A DNA stretch of 64,000 nt from Xiphydria camelus (taxonomy: Eukaryota; Arthropoda; Insecta; Hymenoptera; Xiphydriidae): the NCBI GenBank assembly GCA_963678675.1, contig OY783198.1:8262012-8326011 (forward strand), in the 5' to 3' direction. Every line of letters starts with the position of its first letter. The stretch's first letter is position 1. The position numbers and the translations under genes are program-made. This document shows, piece by piece, positions 1 to 11,101 of this stretch. The notes below the pieces were generated by a model. The model was not told the origin of the DNA. It worked only from the letters and a program-made list of their open reading frames with translations, and did no database searches.

Positions 1-943
1 ACATTCATATGCCGATATTCATATATATATATATATATATATATATAGGTATGAATATTCCCTCGTCAGGATTTGTCAGCTGTACGATGTTTTGCGAGAA
101 ATAAATTGACTGGAATTCGACCGGTATAGAAATGTAAGTATCCAGCGATGAGAGATAATAGTTAATATTCCTTTTTTCTTGATTTTTAACTCGAAATAAT
201 GGGTACTTTTCAACAAATTGCCAGAACTTGGAAGTTAAAAATTAAAGAGAATCATCCTCCTAGAATATTATTTTCAAATTCACAGCGGATGAAATTAAGA
301 AAATATTGAAGCGAAAGATTTACATTCAATCTGTCCATTACGCGAATGTGATCCGTCCCTTATTTATTCAAAAATGAATTGAGTTGAACTTATTTTAAAT
401 TCAATCAAGATTATTAAAAATTAACAAGAGCCTACGAAATACCTCATAGGAAAAGAATCCAGAGGCGAAATTACACAGCAGATCGACGGAGCGTAATTTC
501 AAAAAAAGAATATCACCCGTAGGGACTCAGATTTTTCGTTGTTATTCTGAAATTTTGTTTTGACCGCGAATTGCCCAGTGGGCTTGCCATTTCCCCGGCA
601 CGTTTCCTCCTCTTTTCTCCTCGTTAATCGCGGAGAATTTCGTAACCGCGCTTCTCTTTCGGAATTTGAATTCGGATTTGTGATATTGTGACGCCCGCAG
701 TGAATTGAGCGGAGACCTCGCGAGACATGTCCGGTCATTGCGGTTTCCCAAGCGATTCCGTGCGATAATCGACGACCTGTAACGGCTGTCCATTTCGTTC
801 CCTTCCGAATTACGTTGCAAATCTCGTTTTTCCTTTTGATTTCTTTTTTCTTTCTCCCTTTCTCCCCTTTCTTCCGCGTTCGCTTTCATATTATCATTTT
901 TTTTATACGGAACCTATTCGACGTCATGTCGTCACGTCGCAAG
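1..943. other. Intron/intergenic DNA upstream of first visible exon
   Basis: It holds an (AT)n tract at 24-47 and no recognisable exon. A pyrimidine-rich tract at 825-904 serves as the splice tract for the exon at 944. Probably intron of the bromodomain gene. Confidence 0.5.
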
Positions 944-1002
944 ACGCTTTCCACGCTGCGACGTGTCTTATCATCGAGACTCAAAAGGACCTCGAGCACC
1001 AG
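944..1002 (+). CDS. Bromodomain-protein gene, first visible exon
   Basis: The frame ending at the donor CAG|GTACGT (1003) reads AFHAATCLIIETQKDLEHQ, and the next exon continues it as ELVINAITKNK in phase 0. The acceptor is the first AG (942-943) after a pyrimidine tract at about 825-904; no AG occurs between. The exon starts with two bases of a split codon. An ATG at 926 exists, but in another frame that does not fit the next exon, so I do not use it. The start is less certain than the donor. Confidence 0.6.
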
Positions 1003-4000
1003 GTACGTGTACGCAACTTTCGGACGCCAAGAGAAAAAAAGTCACGGGTACAACGCGACGTTTTTGATAGGTTATACTCTTGACGTGACTTCTTCAAAAT
1101 TCTTCCACCTCGTATGGAAAGTTTTTTGAAAACGAAAATAATGTAGATGAAGTGTTCGATTTCAAAGATTAATTTTTGTAAATTGAGGGGATTTCTTACA
1201 TCGATATCGGTCATGTGATTTTCGGATTAATGTTTTCGACGTTAAAACGTCCTTTTTTAAAAACCCTTACTTACATATTTTCTTTATCCCTTAATCGAGA
1301 TTCAACTCCTCTCGCGTCACTAATGCCAAAAGGTCATATACCCCACTATATGCTCTTTTGGTATTGTAAGACCCAAAAGGGCTTTAAAAAAATTTGTTCT
1401 CGCGACTGATAGAAATACGTAAAAATGATCCAAAGATGGTAAAACAACAATTTTTTAAACTAAGGACAAAAGGGCATATAAAGATATGGTCGATACGCCC
1501 TTTTAGCACCAAGTTTCTTATAAATCACGAAAACTAAAGCCATAAGTGCATATTGATATACATACTTATATAAGGCTAAGATCGATATGCCCTTACGGCA
1601 TTAGTTTTCGTAATTTTCCGAGAACTTCATGCTAAACGGGCTAATAATACCTTCTACGCCCTTTTGCTTTTGAGTTTTCAATTTTTTTTCCTATTTTGGC
1701 AAATTTCAGTGAATAAAAAAAATTTGTATTAGTCCTTTCGGCTTTATAAAGGCATTTTTGGCGCGTATGACCTTTTGGCATTAGTGACGCGCTATATTTC
1801 TACTTATTTTGCATCCTACCACTAATTAAAATTAGGCAGAAAATTATTTCGGAAATTACACGAGCGTATAATGATATTTTAATCTTCTAAACGCACATCG
1901 AACGATACAGGAGCTGGTGATCAATGCTATAACAAAAAATAAGCGCAACTTCACGGACGATTGGATCATGCACCCATCGGTTGCACGATCTAGTAGATCT
2001 TCCTTGCAATGCTCGGCTCCATCTCCTTCACCTTCACCCTCCCTGCTGCATCAACAGCAGCAGCAACAGCAGCTTCTCTACGGTCCGATGTCCACTCTTC
2101 AACCCTGTACCGCACCACTGCACCCTTCTTGCGTTTATACCGCTACCCAGCGAACCACCGAACCGCCGAGTCCTGCGCCGCTGCAGGCTCAAGGTCAGCA
2201 ATTCAACTTTCGCGAACGTTTTCACTAATGCAGCGCTAAATTTATGATTAATCATAGTACAAATCTTTGTGCTATGACTCATGGCATTCGAATTCAATGA
2301 ACCTGATTATTTATCAAGCATATGGGTTCATTGAAGACAAAGATATGTATAAAACGTTAATGGAACGTAATCAAAAATTTGGTTCCATATACTGAGAGAA
2401 ATAATTGCTAATGACGAAAAAATATTTCTTGAATGAAGAACATAATATTTTCTTCTCATTGATAATATATAATATACAGAACATATCGATACCTTAGTTC
2501 TAACAGGTCGTATCCCACATTCATACAATTATCCAGGAGACGATAAAAATGTTTGAATTGTCTGAATGTGGGATACGACCTATTAAAACTAAGGTATTGA
2601 TATGATGTTCTTCGTTCAAGAAATATTTTTTTGACATTACCAATTATTTCTCTCAGTGTATAGAACAAAATTCAGCCTGTTACTGCAATTCAGCCTTCCT
2701 TTTTTTTCAGCAGTGATTCAAGACATGTGCACTTTCCGATTTGCAATTAGATTACAGTGAGGGCGCGGTTATACGGATGCGGTGCTGTGTATACCGTATG
2801 TCTGACAGCAAGCGCAACAGGAGCTGTGACCTGAAAATTTGACTTCGGCAGTGTTTGGAGGATGCTCGAGTCACTCATAAACGCTGCTCGCGCAGCGTAA
2901 GGGCGAAAAGTGTCAAAATGTCTGATTTCTCGATAGCTGTCAATTATTTCTTATTTCTGAGTGACTTGAGCATCCTCCAAACACTGCCGAGAAGTCAAAT
3001 TTTAGGTTACAGCTGTTGCGCTTGCTGTCAGACATACGGTACACTGAGAGAAATAATTGATAGCGTCAACAAAATATTTCTTGAATCAAGAACATGTGAT
3101 CTTACAAATTTTTAAGAAAACAGATTCTTGATCGTAGAATATGCATTCTTGATTCAAGAATACCTTCGTCTGGACAACACATTCTTTCTGCGCGAAAGAA
3201 ACAATTACTCGAGCCTGTCAAATATTTTCTTGCACGAAGAAAATCAAGCCTTGGTCCTAGAATTATATCATGTTTTTGATGAAAGAAAACATTTTTGTTG
3301 ACACCAGTAATTATTTCTCTTAATGTGGGTACTTGCGCGATAAGAAAACATCCCATTTCCTCCTCAACTCTCCCTATTCAACACTTCCCTATTGATTCTA
3401 GATTCGAATTTTCCAGTTGCACGATCAGGTAAGAGCGGCAAATGGCATTCGAAATCCAAGCAGCCGCCCCGTGGACAGTACCACCACTCGCGACCGGCTC
3501 AGCAACAGCAGTCTTACCCCGCAAAACCAGTGGTCCTCTTCGACCAGACCCAGAGCAACCCTCCACCCTCGACCTCCTCCTTCCTGGTCGCCTCGTCGAC
3601 CTTCGCCCACGGACCCTTCCCCGCCGAGCCTTACAATAATCCCGGGGTAACCCTCGTGCCGCAGCCCTACTTTAAACCCCCGGACGTGCAGGCGTTCTGC
3701 CTGCTTCATGATCGCCAGGCGCCGCAGCAGCACAGCTCCTACTACAATATCTCCGCGACGAACACCTGCAGCCTGCAAACGGTCAACACCAACTCGGCCT
3801 TCCAGCTGTCCAGTCTCAACCCCTACGCGACGGCGACCTTTTCGAACAATCAAATATCCGCGCCGCTGCCTCTCCAATCCCCGCAGATCTTCCAAAACGC
3901 CGCGCCGCCGATCGCCCTCGTCTTCGGCGGCGGCGCGCCACGTGACCAGCAGCACCAGCTGAGCGCCGTCGCTCTCGACGTTCCGCCCGTCGCCGCGAGC

Positions 4001-7000
4001 GCGCAAAACACAACGCCAGCCGCGACCACGGGCGTTCAGATGCAGTCGGTATCGCGCGCAGAGACCGACTGGTCACCACCGCCTTCTAGACCAACCGCTC
4101 TCTCCACGCCCAGAGGAGTGAGTACCGCTCGGAGTCCACGCAGCGCCTCGTCCCGCAGGAACAAGGACGTCTCGAGGGCTCGTCGCGACGAACGATGTCG
4201 CGACTCCGACGACTCCTCGGTGAGCTTTGACTTCGCGCTCGAAGCCGAGAAGATGGTTTCGGCGCTCTGCAACACCGCCTCTTCGAACGACCTCGGCAAG
4301 GAGGAGCCCTGCGGGAAACCCGGTACCGCGCCCTTCACCGGCGCCGGGGACGACACGTCGAACAAGGTGTCCTGGTTCGTCGAATGCTGCCCGGAATACC
4401 CAGTCGCGGGCAGCGACTGCGGCAGATCGGTCGCCACGCAGACCGAGGAGGCTCGCGCCGCCGCCGAGCAGTGCCCGGAAATGATCCGCAAGATCATCCA
4501 TCGGGGCTGCGGCGAGGCGGAGACCGTGCTGAACTCTCCCGCGTATCGTCACGATCCGCGGCACGGCTGGTTGTCGAACATATCCTGCGCGACGAGAACG
4601 GCCGTCATGAAGTCCTCCACCTGCTTCCCGATCTTCGCCGGTGACCGGGTCTTCGCGCGCGACCTCATCGGCGCCTTCCTGCGCATCGGCAACGGCTGGC
4701 TCGTCCTCGACAACTACTTGAACAAGCAGCATTATCCCAGTTTAACGGACAAACTCGATCCCGAGCTGATCGGGTGCTTCCGCCGCTGGGAGAGCAGCAC
4801 GCACGAGCTCCTCGGGAAGGTCTTGCGGACGTTTGCGAAGCTGAACGACAGCGGCTCATCTCAGACGTCGGAAATGTCTCGTGGCTCCTTTCCCGGCGAC
4901 GTGTCTCTGTATACGAATTGCGATATCTTCGATCCGTCGAGCCACTGTCAATCATTGAACGGTCATCGGAGCCACTCGGAGTCGGCTTATGCGGTGCACT
5001 ACGCGCCGCAGCCCAGCGGCGTGCAGAACTTTCGTTTCTTCGACGGCCAGGCGAGAATCACCGGTCAGAAGGAGACCAAGCCGCGCGGCAAATGGACCAT
5101 CACGGAGAATCTCGCCTCGGCGATAAATGGCGCCAAATCCGTGCCCGACGTCTCAGCGGGTCACACGGACGTCATCTCGCAAGCGAGTAGATTCCGCGCG
5201 AAGGGGAGCGCGTCCTCCGGCAAAGCGAGCTCCTCGCGTCAGTCCCTGAACGCCGAGTTCTTCCACCTGAGGAACCAGGTCATGGAGGGCAATTCCGAGG
5301 CGAGCAGGCAGTGGATTTTGAAGGAGAAGAGAAACGACTTCGTCTTCCACTCGAAGACCCCTTCGAGCGTCGATCACGTCTTCAGGTCGAAGCCGTCGAA
5401 CGCTGGATACGACGCGGCTCCTTTGAGCAAGTGTCTCGGGGAGCCCGGCATCTTCGCGGCTTCGAATCCCACCGTGGAGCCCATCTACATCGGCACCGCA
5501 CCGTCGGAATTGAACCCCGCTTACGCCGCGAGGTCCTACCTCGAAGCGGAGTACCCGACGAAGGCCCCGAAGTGCGCCGAGGTGAGTTACGCCGACAAAC
5601 GTCAAAGCGACGTCGAGTCCGTCTACGCGAACAAGTCCTCCGCCGATCGACTGGAGCTGGCGCCGGTCCCCAGGACCAAGATGACCCTGCTCAGTCAGAT
5701 CGAGCCGAATACCGCCGGGAAGGAACCCGAAGAGATGACCGCCAATCTCTCAGCCTGGTTCGCCAGCATGAGGAGCCCGAATCCCGCTTCCAGGGCGATC
5801 GCCAACGCGGACGGTCGATCGCAGAACGATCCGAGGTCGCCCCACCCGCCGGAGATGTCGCGGAGCATGATGGATCTGACGAGGCAGCTGCAGATGGACT
5901 CCAATCGTCAGCTGCAGACGCTCCGGAACATGCAGAACATCCAGAGCGCGCCCTGGAACGTCTGTAACCTCGTTAACGGCAGATCGGGCGTTCACCAAGT
6001 TGAAGAGTACGACAGCTCGGAGGACGTTCGCGTTTACATGAAACCGGGGAGTTACAACGTGCCGAAGAAGAGGCACCAGAGACGCTCCAACAGGCGAACG
6101 GAGAACTCTTCCGCGTCTAGACATTCCGGCGGAACGGGCGCGATGTCACGCAGTGTGTATTCCGGCAGACAGAAGCCCTCTGCTTCATCCGCGTGCGCTC
6201 CGGGTCCCGCGTCTTCGCAAACGTCAGCCGCGATCAAGATTCCGTTTCCGGCCGCGCCGATAGTGCCTCCACCCGCTTTCTCGCTAGAGAATTCCCCGAG
6301 GATCTTGAAACGCGTCGATTCGCGGGAAGTGCAGCAGCAGGACGTCACCTGGAAGGCGGCGTGCGCCTCCGCGGAGATCCTGCTGGAAGCCCTCAACGTG
6401 AGGGACCTGAAATCCTGCGCGGAGTTGCAGTCGGTGCCCGAGAACGACGCCGAGACCTCGCATCACAGCGTTCGAAAAGACGCGCCCAAGTCCACTTGCG
6501 AGAACGACGGCGCCTCGAGCTACGAAGCCTCCGAGGACGATTCCGGGTCGACCTGTCAGTTATCGCCCGATGACGACGGCCACGCGCGACAGGAAAAGTC
6601 CGCGACGGGCAGGACCAACGTCAAGACGGATTCCTGGCTGATCAGGACCCTGAACAACGCGAGCATCAAGCAGCGGCAGGAGCCCGATTTGGAGAGCTCT
6701 GAGTCGGCGAACAGCTCGACTCGCGAAGGCGAGCTGACGGCCGTCGAGGAGACGTTCGACGTTGTCACCACCGCGACGACTGCCTGTGATTCGAAGAGTC
6801 GCGACGACATCGAACGCGTGTCCATCGACCGTACCGAAGGCATCATCCGGGCCACGTATTCGGAAACCGTTCGTCGAAGCGTCGCCGGCAACAGGGAGTC
6901 CTGCGGAGGCTCGAGACAGAACCAGTCGAGTGCCAGCGGAAGTATCGACGTCACCGTCGCGGTGAGGACTGTCGTTCCGACGCCCGGCAGAAAGTGCCCA

Positions 7001-8650
7001 AGGAAGGACGTCGATAGGACGTACCCGACGCACAAGTCGCGGAAGTGCAGTCGCAAGAGAACGTCGAGGGAGCAGGCGGACGATGCTCAGAACGAAGAGG
7101 GACTCATCGGGGTGAAAATGCTGGAAGACGCGACGCGATCTCCGGCAGTCAAGTCATCGCAGGGGAAGAGAAAGGAGTTCGCTGCCGGGGGATTCGTCGA
7201 TGGGAAGAACAAAGCGAGCGACAGGGGTTGGTCCGTCTGGTATAGCTCCAGGAGAAGGCAAGGGCTGACCCCCTCGGCTCTGAGCAAATTGGAGACGATA
7301 CATCAGACGATCTGGATCACGGACGAGGCTCAGATCTTCAAATATCCTCCGTCCAGCGCCGAGAGTGGTCACGCTACCACGGGAACGGTTCGTAGATTCT
7401 GCAGGTGGTAGAGATATGTGCATCTTAGGATTAAACTAACGGAAGTCGCGGTAACGGGTGACGTTCGTCTACTTCAGACGGAAGATTATTATAAGGTGGT
7501 GAAAAATCCCGTGTTCTTGGAAACCATCGGCTACAAGTTGAAGAACAAAATTTATCACAAGGTCGAACACGTTGTGCGTGATTTCAGGAGGATTGTATAC
7601 AACTCGAGACTTTATCATAAGGTTGGTTGGTGAACAAAATAAAGAAGTGGTGGGTGGGATGATGTATGTCAGGCTAAACTTACTCGCCAGGAAAAAAAAT
7701 TCAATCACTATTATCTCGTTATTTATGAACCTTTAGCCTGCATCGATATAAGACTTTGTTGTAGATAAAAACGTAACCTTTCAAAAAGTATTATACGAAT
7801 ATAAGCCAAAAGCTCATAGATAATGAGATAAGAGTGATTGAAGTTTCCTTCTTGGCGAGTAAGTTTAGCCTCATATGGTATGGACCATACAGTAATTTTG
7901 ATTCCGGAGAGATATTCAGTTTATGCATAGCTTCGATGAAACATTTATTTTAAGAGCTTTTTATCGGTCCGAAGTAGCGCGTCAAATTTTCTTCGTAAGA
8001 AAACATCGAAGTAACTTGAATCTAAGCTGTGAGTAATTTTTTTTTTTCATTAAAGTGATCTCTTAGCTACACCGTTTATTACTATCATTTCGCGTTACTA
8101 ATGCCAAAAAGTCGTATGCGCCAAAAAGTGCCTTTATAAAACCAAAACGACGTATAACAAAATTTTTTTTTCATTTACTAAAATTTGCCTCAATACGTTT
8201 AAATAAAGTAAAAAAAAGTATCTATACGCCCTATTGATATTAAGTTTTTGAAAAATGAAAATAACAAAATTGTGTGAAAGAATACTTTTCGATGGAAGCT
8301 AAAGAGTTACTTTAGTAAAAAAAATTGTTTCATATCTTGCACTTAATTTATTTCGAAGTTATCTTACGAGGGAAATTGGCCTGAAAACCGATACGTGGTC
8401 CTTAATACAGAACGACAGCGAGAGCACGGCGAAGATCGAATCGTTCTCGAGGAAACTCGAGGAACTCTTCGAGGAGCACTTCGCCAATTGGGATTTCGAG
8501 AACATCACCGGAAGCCCGAGAAACGACAACGGCTCGCCGATTCCACCGCCGCGATACAAATTGGCCGGTCAAAAGTTGTCGCGCGTCGGGAACGGGAAAA
8601 AGGCGTCCTTCGTCGCCAATGCCAATGCGGAAAACACGACGACACACTGA
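944..8650 (+). CDS. Large bromodomain-containing protein gene, 5' end outside window (exons 944-1002, 1911-2193, 3417-7621, 8411-8650)
   Basis: I do not recognise this gene by name. Four exons join in compatible phase, about 1,590 codons. The N-terminal part seen is helical and charged (ETQKDLEHQ joined to ELVINAITKNK). A Gln run follows, then over 1,200 residues rich in Ser, Ala, Pro and Arg, apparently disordered, with a more ordered Trp/Cys-containing block near 4480-4850 (DRVFARDLIGAFLRIGNGW, then LDNYLNKQHYP). The C-terminus resembles a bromodomain: DYYKVVKNP, then RIVYNSRLYHK spliced to NDSESTAKIES and LEELFEEHFANW. Bromodomains bind acetyl-lysine, so a nuclear chromatin role is inferred. 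The usual Asn at the end of helix B is not obvious: the pattern is YNSRLYHKND rather than NCAEFN. A TAG at 7409-7411 interrupts the frame just before the bromodomain (see findings). Further 5' exons must lie upstream of position 1, and no start Met is identified. Confidence 0.8.
1313..1791. mobile_element. MITE, TIR CGCGTCACTAATGCCAAAAG
   Basis: Inverted ends CGCGTCACTAATGCCAAAAG and its complement at about 1772-1791, with several internal copies of GCCAAAAGGGC / GCCCTTTTGGC. It lies in the intron 1003-1910. Relatives: 8093-8253 (half) and 44681-45270. Confidence 0.8.
1911..2193 (+). CDS. Bromodomain-protein gene, second visible exon (poly-Gln)
   Basis: Acceptor ATACAG|GAG at 1910/1911, donor CAAG|GTCAGC at 2193/2194. 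It encodes KRNFTDDWIMHPS, a Ser/Pro stretch, a seven-Gln run at about 2054-2074 from alternating CAG/CAA codons, and a Pro-rich tail. It ends with one base of a codon that is completed by TT at 3417 to give Val. The phase match supports the model. Confidence 0.75.
2388..2662. mobile_element. Hairpin MITE, TIR ATACTGAGAGAAATAATTG
   Basis: Inverted ends TACTGAGAGAAATAATTG and CAATTATTTCTCTCAGTGTA, with inverted interior arms (CTAACAGGTCGTATCCCACA and its complement). It lies in intron 2194-3416. Confidence 0.8.
2697..2784. repeat. 88-bp repeat, copy 1
   Basis: Matches 32400-32487 closely (GTGCACTTTCCGATTTGCAA against GTGCACTTTTCGATTTGCAA, and CGGTTATACGGATGCG). In both places an ACTGAGAGAAAT MITE follows, so a composite was probably copied as one unit. 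Confidence 0.75.
2792..3041. mobile_element. 250-bp palindromic element, TIR TACCGTATGTCTGACAGC
   Basis: Two ~85-base arms (TACCGTATGTCTGACAGCAA and its inverse, then GTGTTTGGAGGATGCTC and its inverse) around a short centre. It directly abuts the next element at 3041. Confidence 0.8.
3041..3327. mobile_element. MITE, TIR ACACTGAGAGAAATAATTG, second copy
   Basis: Ends ACACTGAGAGAAATAATT and AATTATTTCTCTTAATGT. The interior (CAATTACTCGAGCCTGTCAA) is shared with 32519-32740. Confidence 0.75.
3417..7621 (+). CDS. Bromodomain-protein gene, giant exon with in-frame TAG at 7409-7411
   Basis: Acceptor TTTTCCAG|TTGCACG at 3416/3417, donor CATAAG|GTTGGT at 7621/7622. The frame is open from 3417 to the TAG at 7409 (1,330 codons), far longer than chance and GC-rich against AT-rich flanks. 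Low-complexity Gln/Pro/Ser sequence leads, an Arg/Ser-rich region follows (about 4100-4200), then a globular-looking block at about 4480-4850, then more disordered sequence with basic and acidic patches. After the TAG the same frame continues for 70 codons with the first half of the bromodomain. Either the TAG is real (readthrough, truncated isoform or lesion), or 7405-7428 or 7388-7477 is spliced out. Confidence 0.85.
7669..7877. mobile_element. MITE, TIR ATGAGGCTAAACTTACTCGCC
   Basis: Ends AGGCTAAACTTACTCGCC and GGCGAGTAAGTTTAGCCTCA, with interior inverted ATCACTATTATCTC / GAGATAAGAGTGAT. It is in the last intron of the bromodomain gene. Relatives: 34039-34272 and 28700-28865. Confidence 0.8.
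8093..8253. mobile_element. Partial MITE of the GTTACTAATGCC family
   Basis: Left half only: CGCGTTACTAATGCCAAAAA, then GCGCCAAAAAGTGC and ATAAAACCAAAACG, matching 44681 onward. The right end is missing. It is in the last intron of the bromodomain gene. Confidence 0.65.
8411..8650 (+). CDS. Bromodomain-protein gene, last coding exon
   Basis: Acceptor TTAATACAG|AACGAC at 8410/8411, phase 0, stop TGA at 8648-8650. It encodes 79 residues. The first ~30 form the last bromodomain helix (NDSESTAKIESF, LEELFEEHFANW), and the rest is a polar tail rich in Asn, Gly and Pro ending NAENTTTH. The joint with YNSRLYHK reproduces the spacing expected between bromodomain helices B and C, which is why I trust it although the exon is short. 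Confidence 0.8.
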   Translation, partial: NDSESTAKIESFSRKLEELFEEHFANWDFENITGSPRNDNGSPIPPPRYKLAGQKLSRVGNGKKASFVANANAENTTTH

Positions 8651-8771
8651 CGATCGTTCGGCCGAGTCTCGATCGATCAACACTCGATGCATTGGAGTAA
8701 CCATACAACGATATTAGTAGGATCCCCATCGATCATTCGTCGATCGATTATCGCACATCTTAACTTTCAAT

Positions 8772-8777
8772 ATTAAA
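8772..8777 (+). terminator. Possible polyadenylation signal of bromodomain gene
   Basis: ATTAAA, a common variant hexamer, lies 122 bases after the TGA at 8650. It is the only suggestive signal close behind the stop. The real 3' end could be further on. Confidence 0.3.
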
Positions 8778-9274
8778 GATGCGCTATAGATCTAGTCATA
8801 TTAAGTTCAGACGAATAATATTCGACGATTTCAGCGATCAATTATGATTGTAACACTTTTTCATAGCGATTTACAGGCCTCCGACAGGGATAGGGTTGCA
8901 CTTACACCCCGCGGAGTAACGGAACGTACCATTGCTGAAAAAGCACGATCGAAATTTATGAAAAGTCAAATGTAAAGTACAACAGAATCCGCGCAGATCG
9001 CCGTTGGCTCTATTCTCTTTTTTTTTTTATAACGCGAAACACAACTGTTAATTCCATTTGACGACTTGGAGGGAGACGCCCAAAATGACGCCAGTCAATC
9101 ATTTAGTATCGAGGAATTTCTTTTTGAAACTTAGTTTCTGAGAAGTAAAATGATCTGTTATTCTTTTTTTTATATCCGAAGTATACAGAAGAACTTATCG
9201 CTACTGGCAACAACCCGAGATGTCGAGTCCCATGATATTATCTTCTTATCACTAAATGATACACGGGTATTAGC

Positions 9275-9310
9275 ATTATTATTATTATTATTATTATTAA
9301 TATTATTATT
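9275..9310. repeat. (ATT)n microsatellite
   Basis: About eleven ATT units with one AT interruption. Confidence 0.9.
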
Positions 9311-9520
9311 GTAGTATTGTTTTCGTACGCGACACTCGATGGAGGATCGCTAAAATGAAAGATGAGATGTGAATTTGGATCATGAAATAGGGTAAAGTAC
9401 TCATTGTGAATCAGTATTTCTTCCATCCCCATTGTGCGTTTTGCACTTGCATTGCATTGTGTTTCTTTGGTATAACAGGAGTTCTAGGAGTCACATCAGA
9501 GCAAAATGGGTTACTTGGTC

Positions 9521-9657
9521 TTAAGCCGGGTTTTCACTGCGCGAAACTGTTTCACGAAAAAGAGAGAGTGAGTGAGAAGAGGGAGCGCGAGAAAAGGAGG
9601 AGACACGACTCGCGCAACAGTTTCGCGTGGAGTTTCGCGCAGTGAAAACCCGGCTTT
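9521..9657. mobile_element. Short MITE, TIR TTAAGCCGGGTTTTCACTGC
   Basis: Ends TTAAGCCGGGTTTTCACTGC and GCAGTGAAAACCCGGCTTTA, with the inversion continuing through GCGAAACTGTTTC. The core is purine-rich (GAGAGAGTGAG). Length 137. Confidence 0.85.
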
Positions 9658-10167
9658 AGGGATAGCTTTTTGCCGAAACCATGATCGGGATCGGCCGTAT
9701 GACTGCCCTTATAATCAGATAACCCACTTTACTCCTGTGCATGTTCGAAGACATCTGATAAATAGAAATTTCTCTTGAATTTCAATGTCCCGTGATAATA
9801 TTGTACCTCGTCCTACGTGGAATAAAGTTTCGATAACATAGATAAAGAAATACTGGGGCGCAATTAGTATTCTTTATTGTACAACTTCAATAAAGAAACT
9901 TCTATAAATCTAAGGAATATCTTCTATTAAAACAATAAGAAAAAGGTGCACTTGGAAACTTTCTTTCTGGAACTCAACTTTGTTTAGACGTTGCGAGAGA
10001 AGATGTAAAGACGTATTCGACTGTCCACGTTTTTACAGATTAAACATTTTAGGAAGAGTATTTTTTATTATAGTTTCGCCATCCAATGGTTACTTGCGAC
10101 ATAATCGTTACAGATATGCAATAAAATAATAAATCAACCATAATATTAAAACTGTGCTTAATTTCCC

Positions 10168-10965
10168 AGACAACACTGAATATTACAGCAACATTGCTAC
10201 AATATTGCAATCTTGCAATTGCACTTGCAACGTTGCAGAAAGATTGCAAAAATATTGCAATATTTTATTGCAGATGTAGCGTCCCAAAATAATGGTAGCA
10301 TGGTGGTATTGTAGCGTTTCCTAACATATGCGATAACATAAAAAGATTGCAGCAATATTGCAATGATATGTTATTACAATTATTTTTCGATACAAATATG
10401 TATTCAAGTTACCTACCATTCTTCAATTAAGAGAACGATTTCTTGACACATTATTTTTTATTTGAACTAAAAATATGTTGATAAAAAAATTCTAGGTTGA
10501 AAATTATTTCATTTAACGAGAAATTAACTCTCTCGGTATATCACGAAGTTAAATTTTACTGAAAATTTCAACATTATGGTCGGTTCTTATAGAATAAAAT
10601 AGTTAAGGTTAACAAGAAACGTTGATAGCTGATGTGGAAAAGAGTTATCGCTCCTAAATTGGTTGCGGGTTGAAGTCCCGCCGGACCAGGTTCTCTTTTT
10701 TTTCTTAATATTGCAACAATATTAAGAAACCAATGTTAATACCAAATATTATGTAGTGCTTTAAAACAAATTTTCAACAACAGTTCTGTAGTATAAAATA
10801 TTAATATTGCAAATCAATGAAAATTGGCGGGTACTTTAAGATTGCTGCAAGATTTCTACAACTTTGCAGTAACGATATGCAATGAAATTGCAATATTGCA
10901 AAGCTGGCAGTAGAGGTACATTGCTGCAATCTTGTAGCAATACGCGGTGCTGTGTGGGTTGTTGC
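10168..10965. repeat. ATTGCAA-rich element with tRNA-like T-arm
   Basis: Dozens of ATTGCAA/TTGCAAT words on both strands, with loosely inverted ends (CCAGACAACACTGAA; CGGTGCTGTGTGGG). Near 10655-10690 a T-arm-like hairpin GCGGG-TTGAAGT-CCCGC followed by CGGACCA resembles a tRNA 3' end, but no full cloverleaf is visible. Confidence 0.5.
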
Positions 10966-11101
10966 AAATTTAGCCCAGGATCTCTGCATTGGATAGTTTA
11001 TAAATTAAACTTCATCTATACCGAATTCTTTATTAATTAGATCTCAATTTAAAATTGAGTATAAGACCTTAAAAAACGAGGAAGAAACAGCTAAGCGTTA
11101 A

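Larger units (their letters stand above)
8651..9520. other. Intergenic DNA, no gene seen
   Basis: AT-rich. It holds the probable 3'UTR of the bromodomain gene at the start and an (ATT)n microsatellite at 9275-9310. Nothing else recognised. Confidence 0.5.

Noticed and set aside
926..1002. ATG-initiated peptide MSSRRKTLSTLRR before the donor at 1003
   Set aside because: Its frame gives an immediate stop when joined to the exon at 1911. The other frame continues openly and reads as a helix.
4073..4732. Long minus-strand open frames opposite the giant exon (also 3425-4006, 5153-5605, 6556-7056)
   Set aside because: Shadows of a GC-rich coding exon; Arg/Gly-rich, no splice or domain support.
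10655..10692. A functional tRNA gene
   Set aside because: Only a T-arm and acceptor-like strand are visible; the 5' half of a tRNA is missing.
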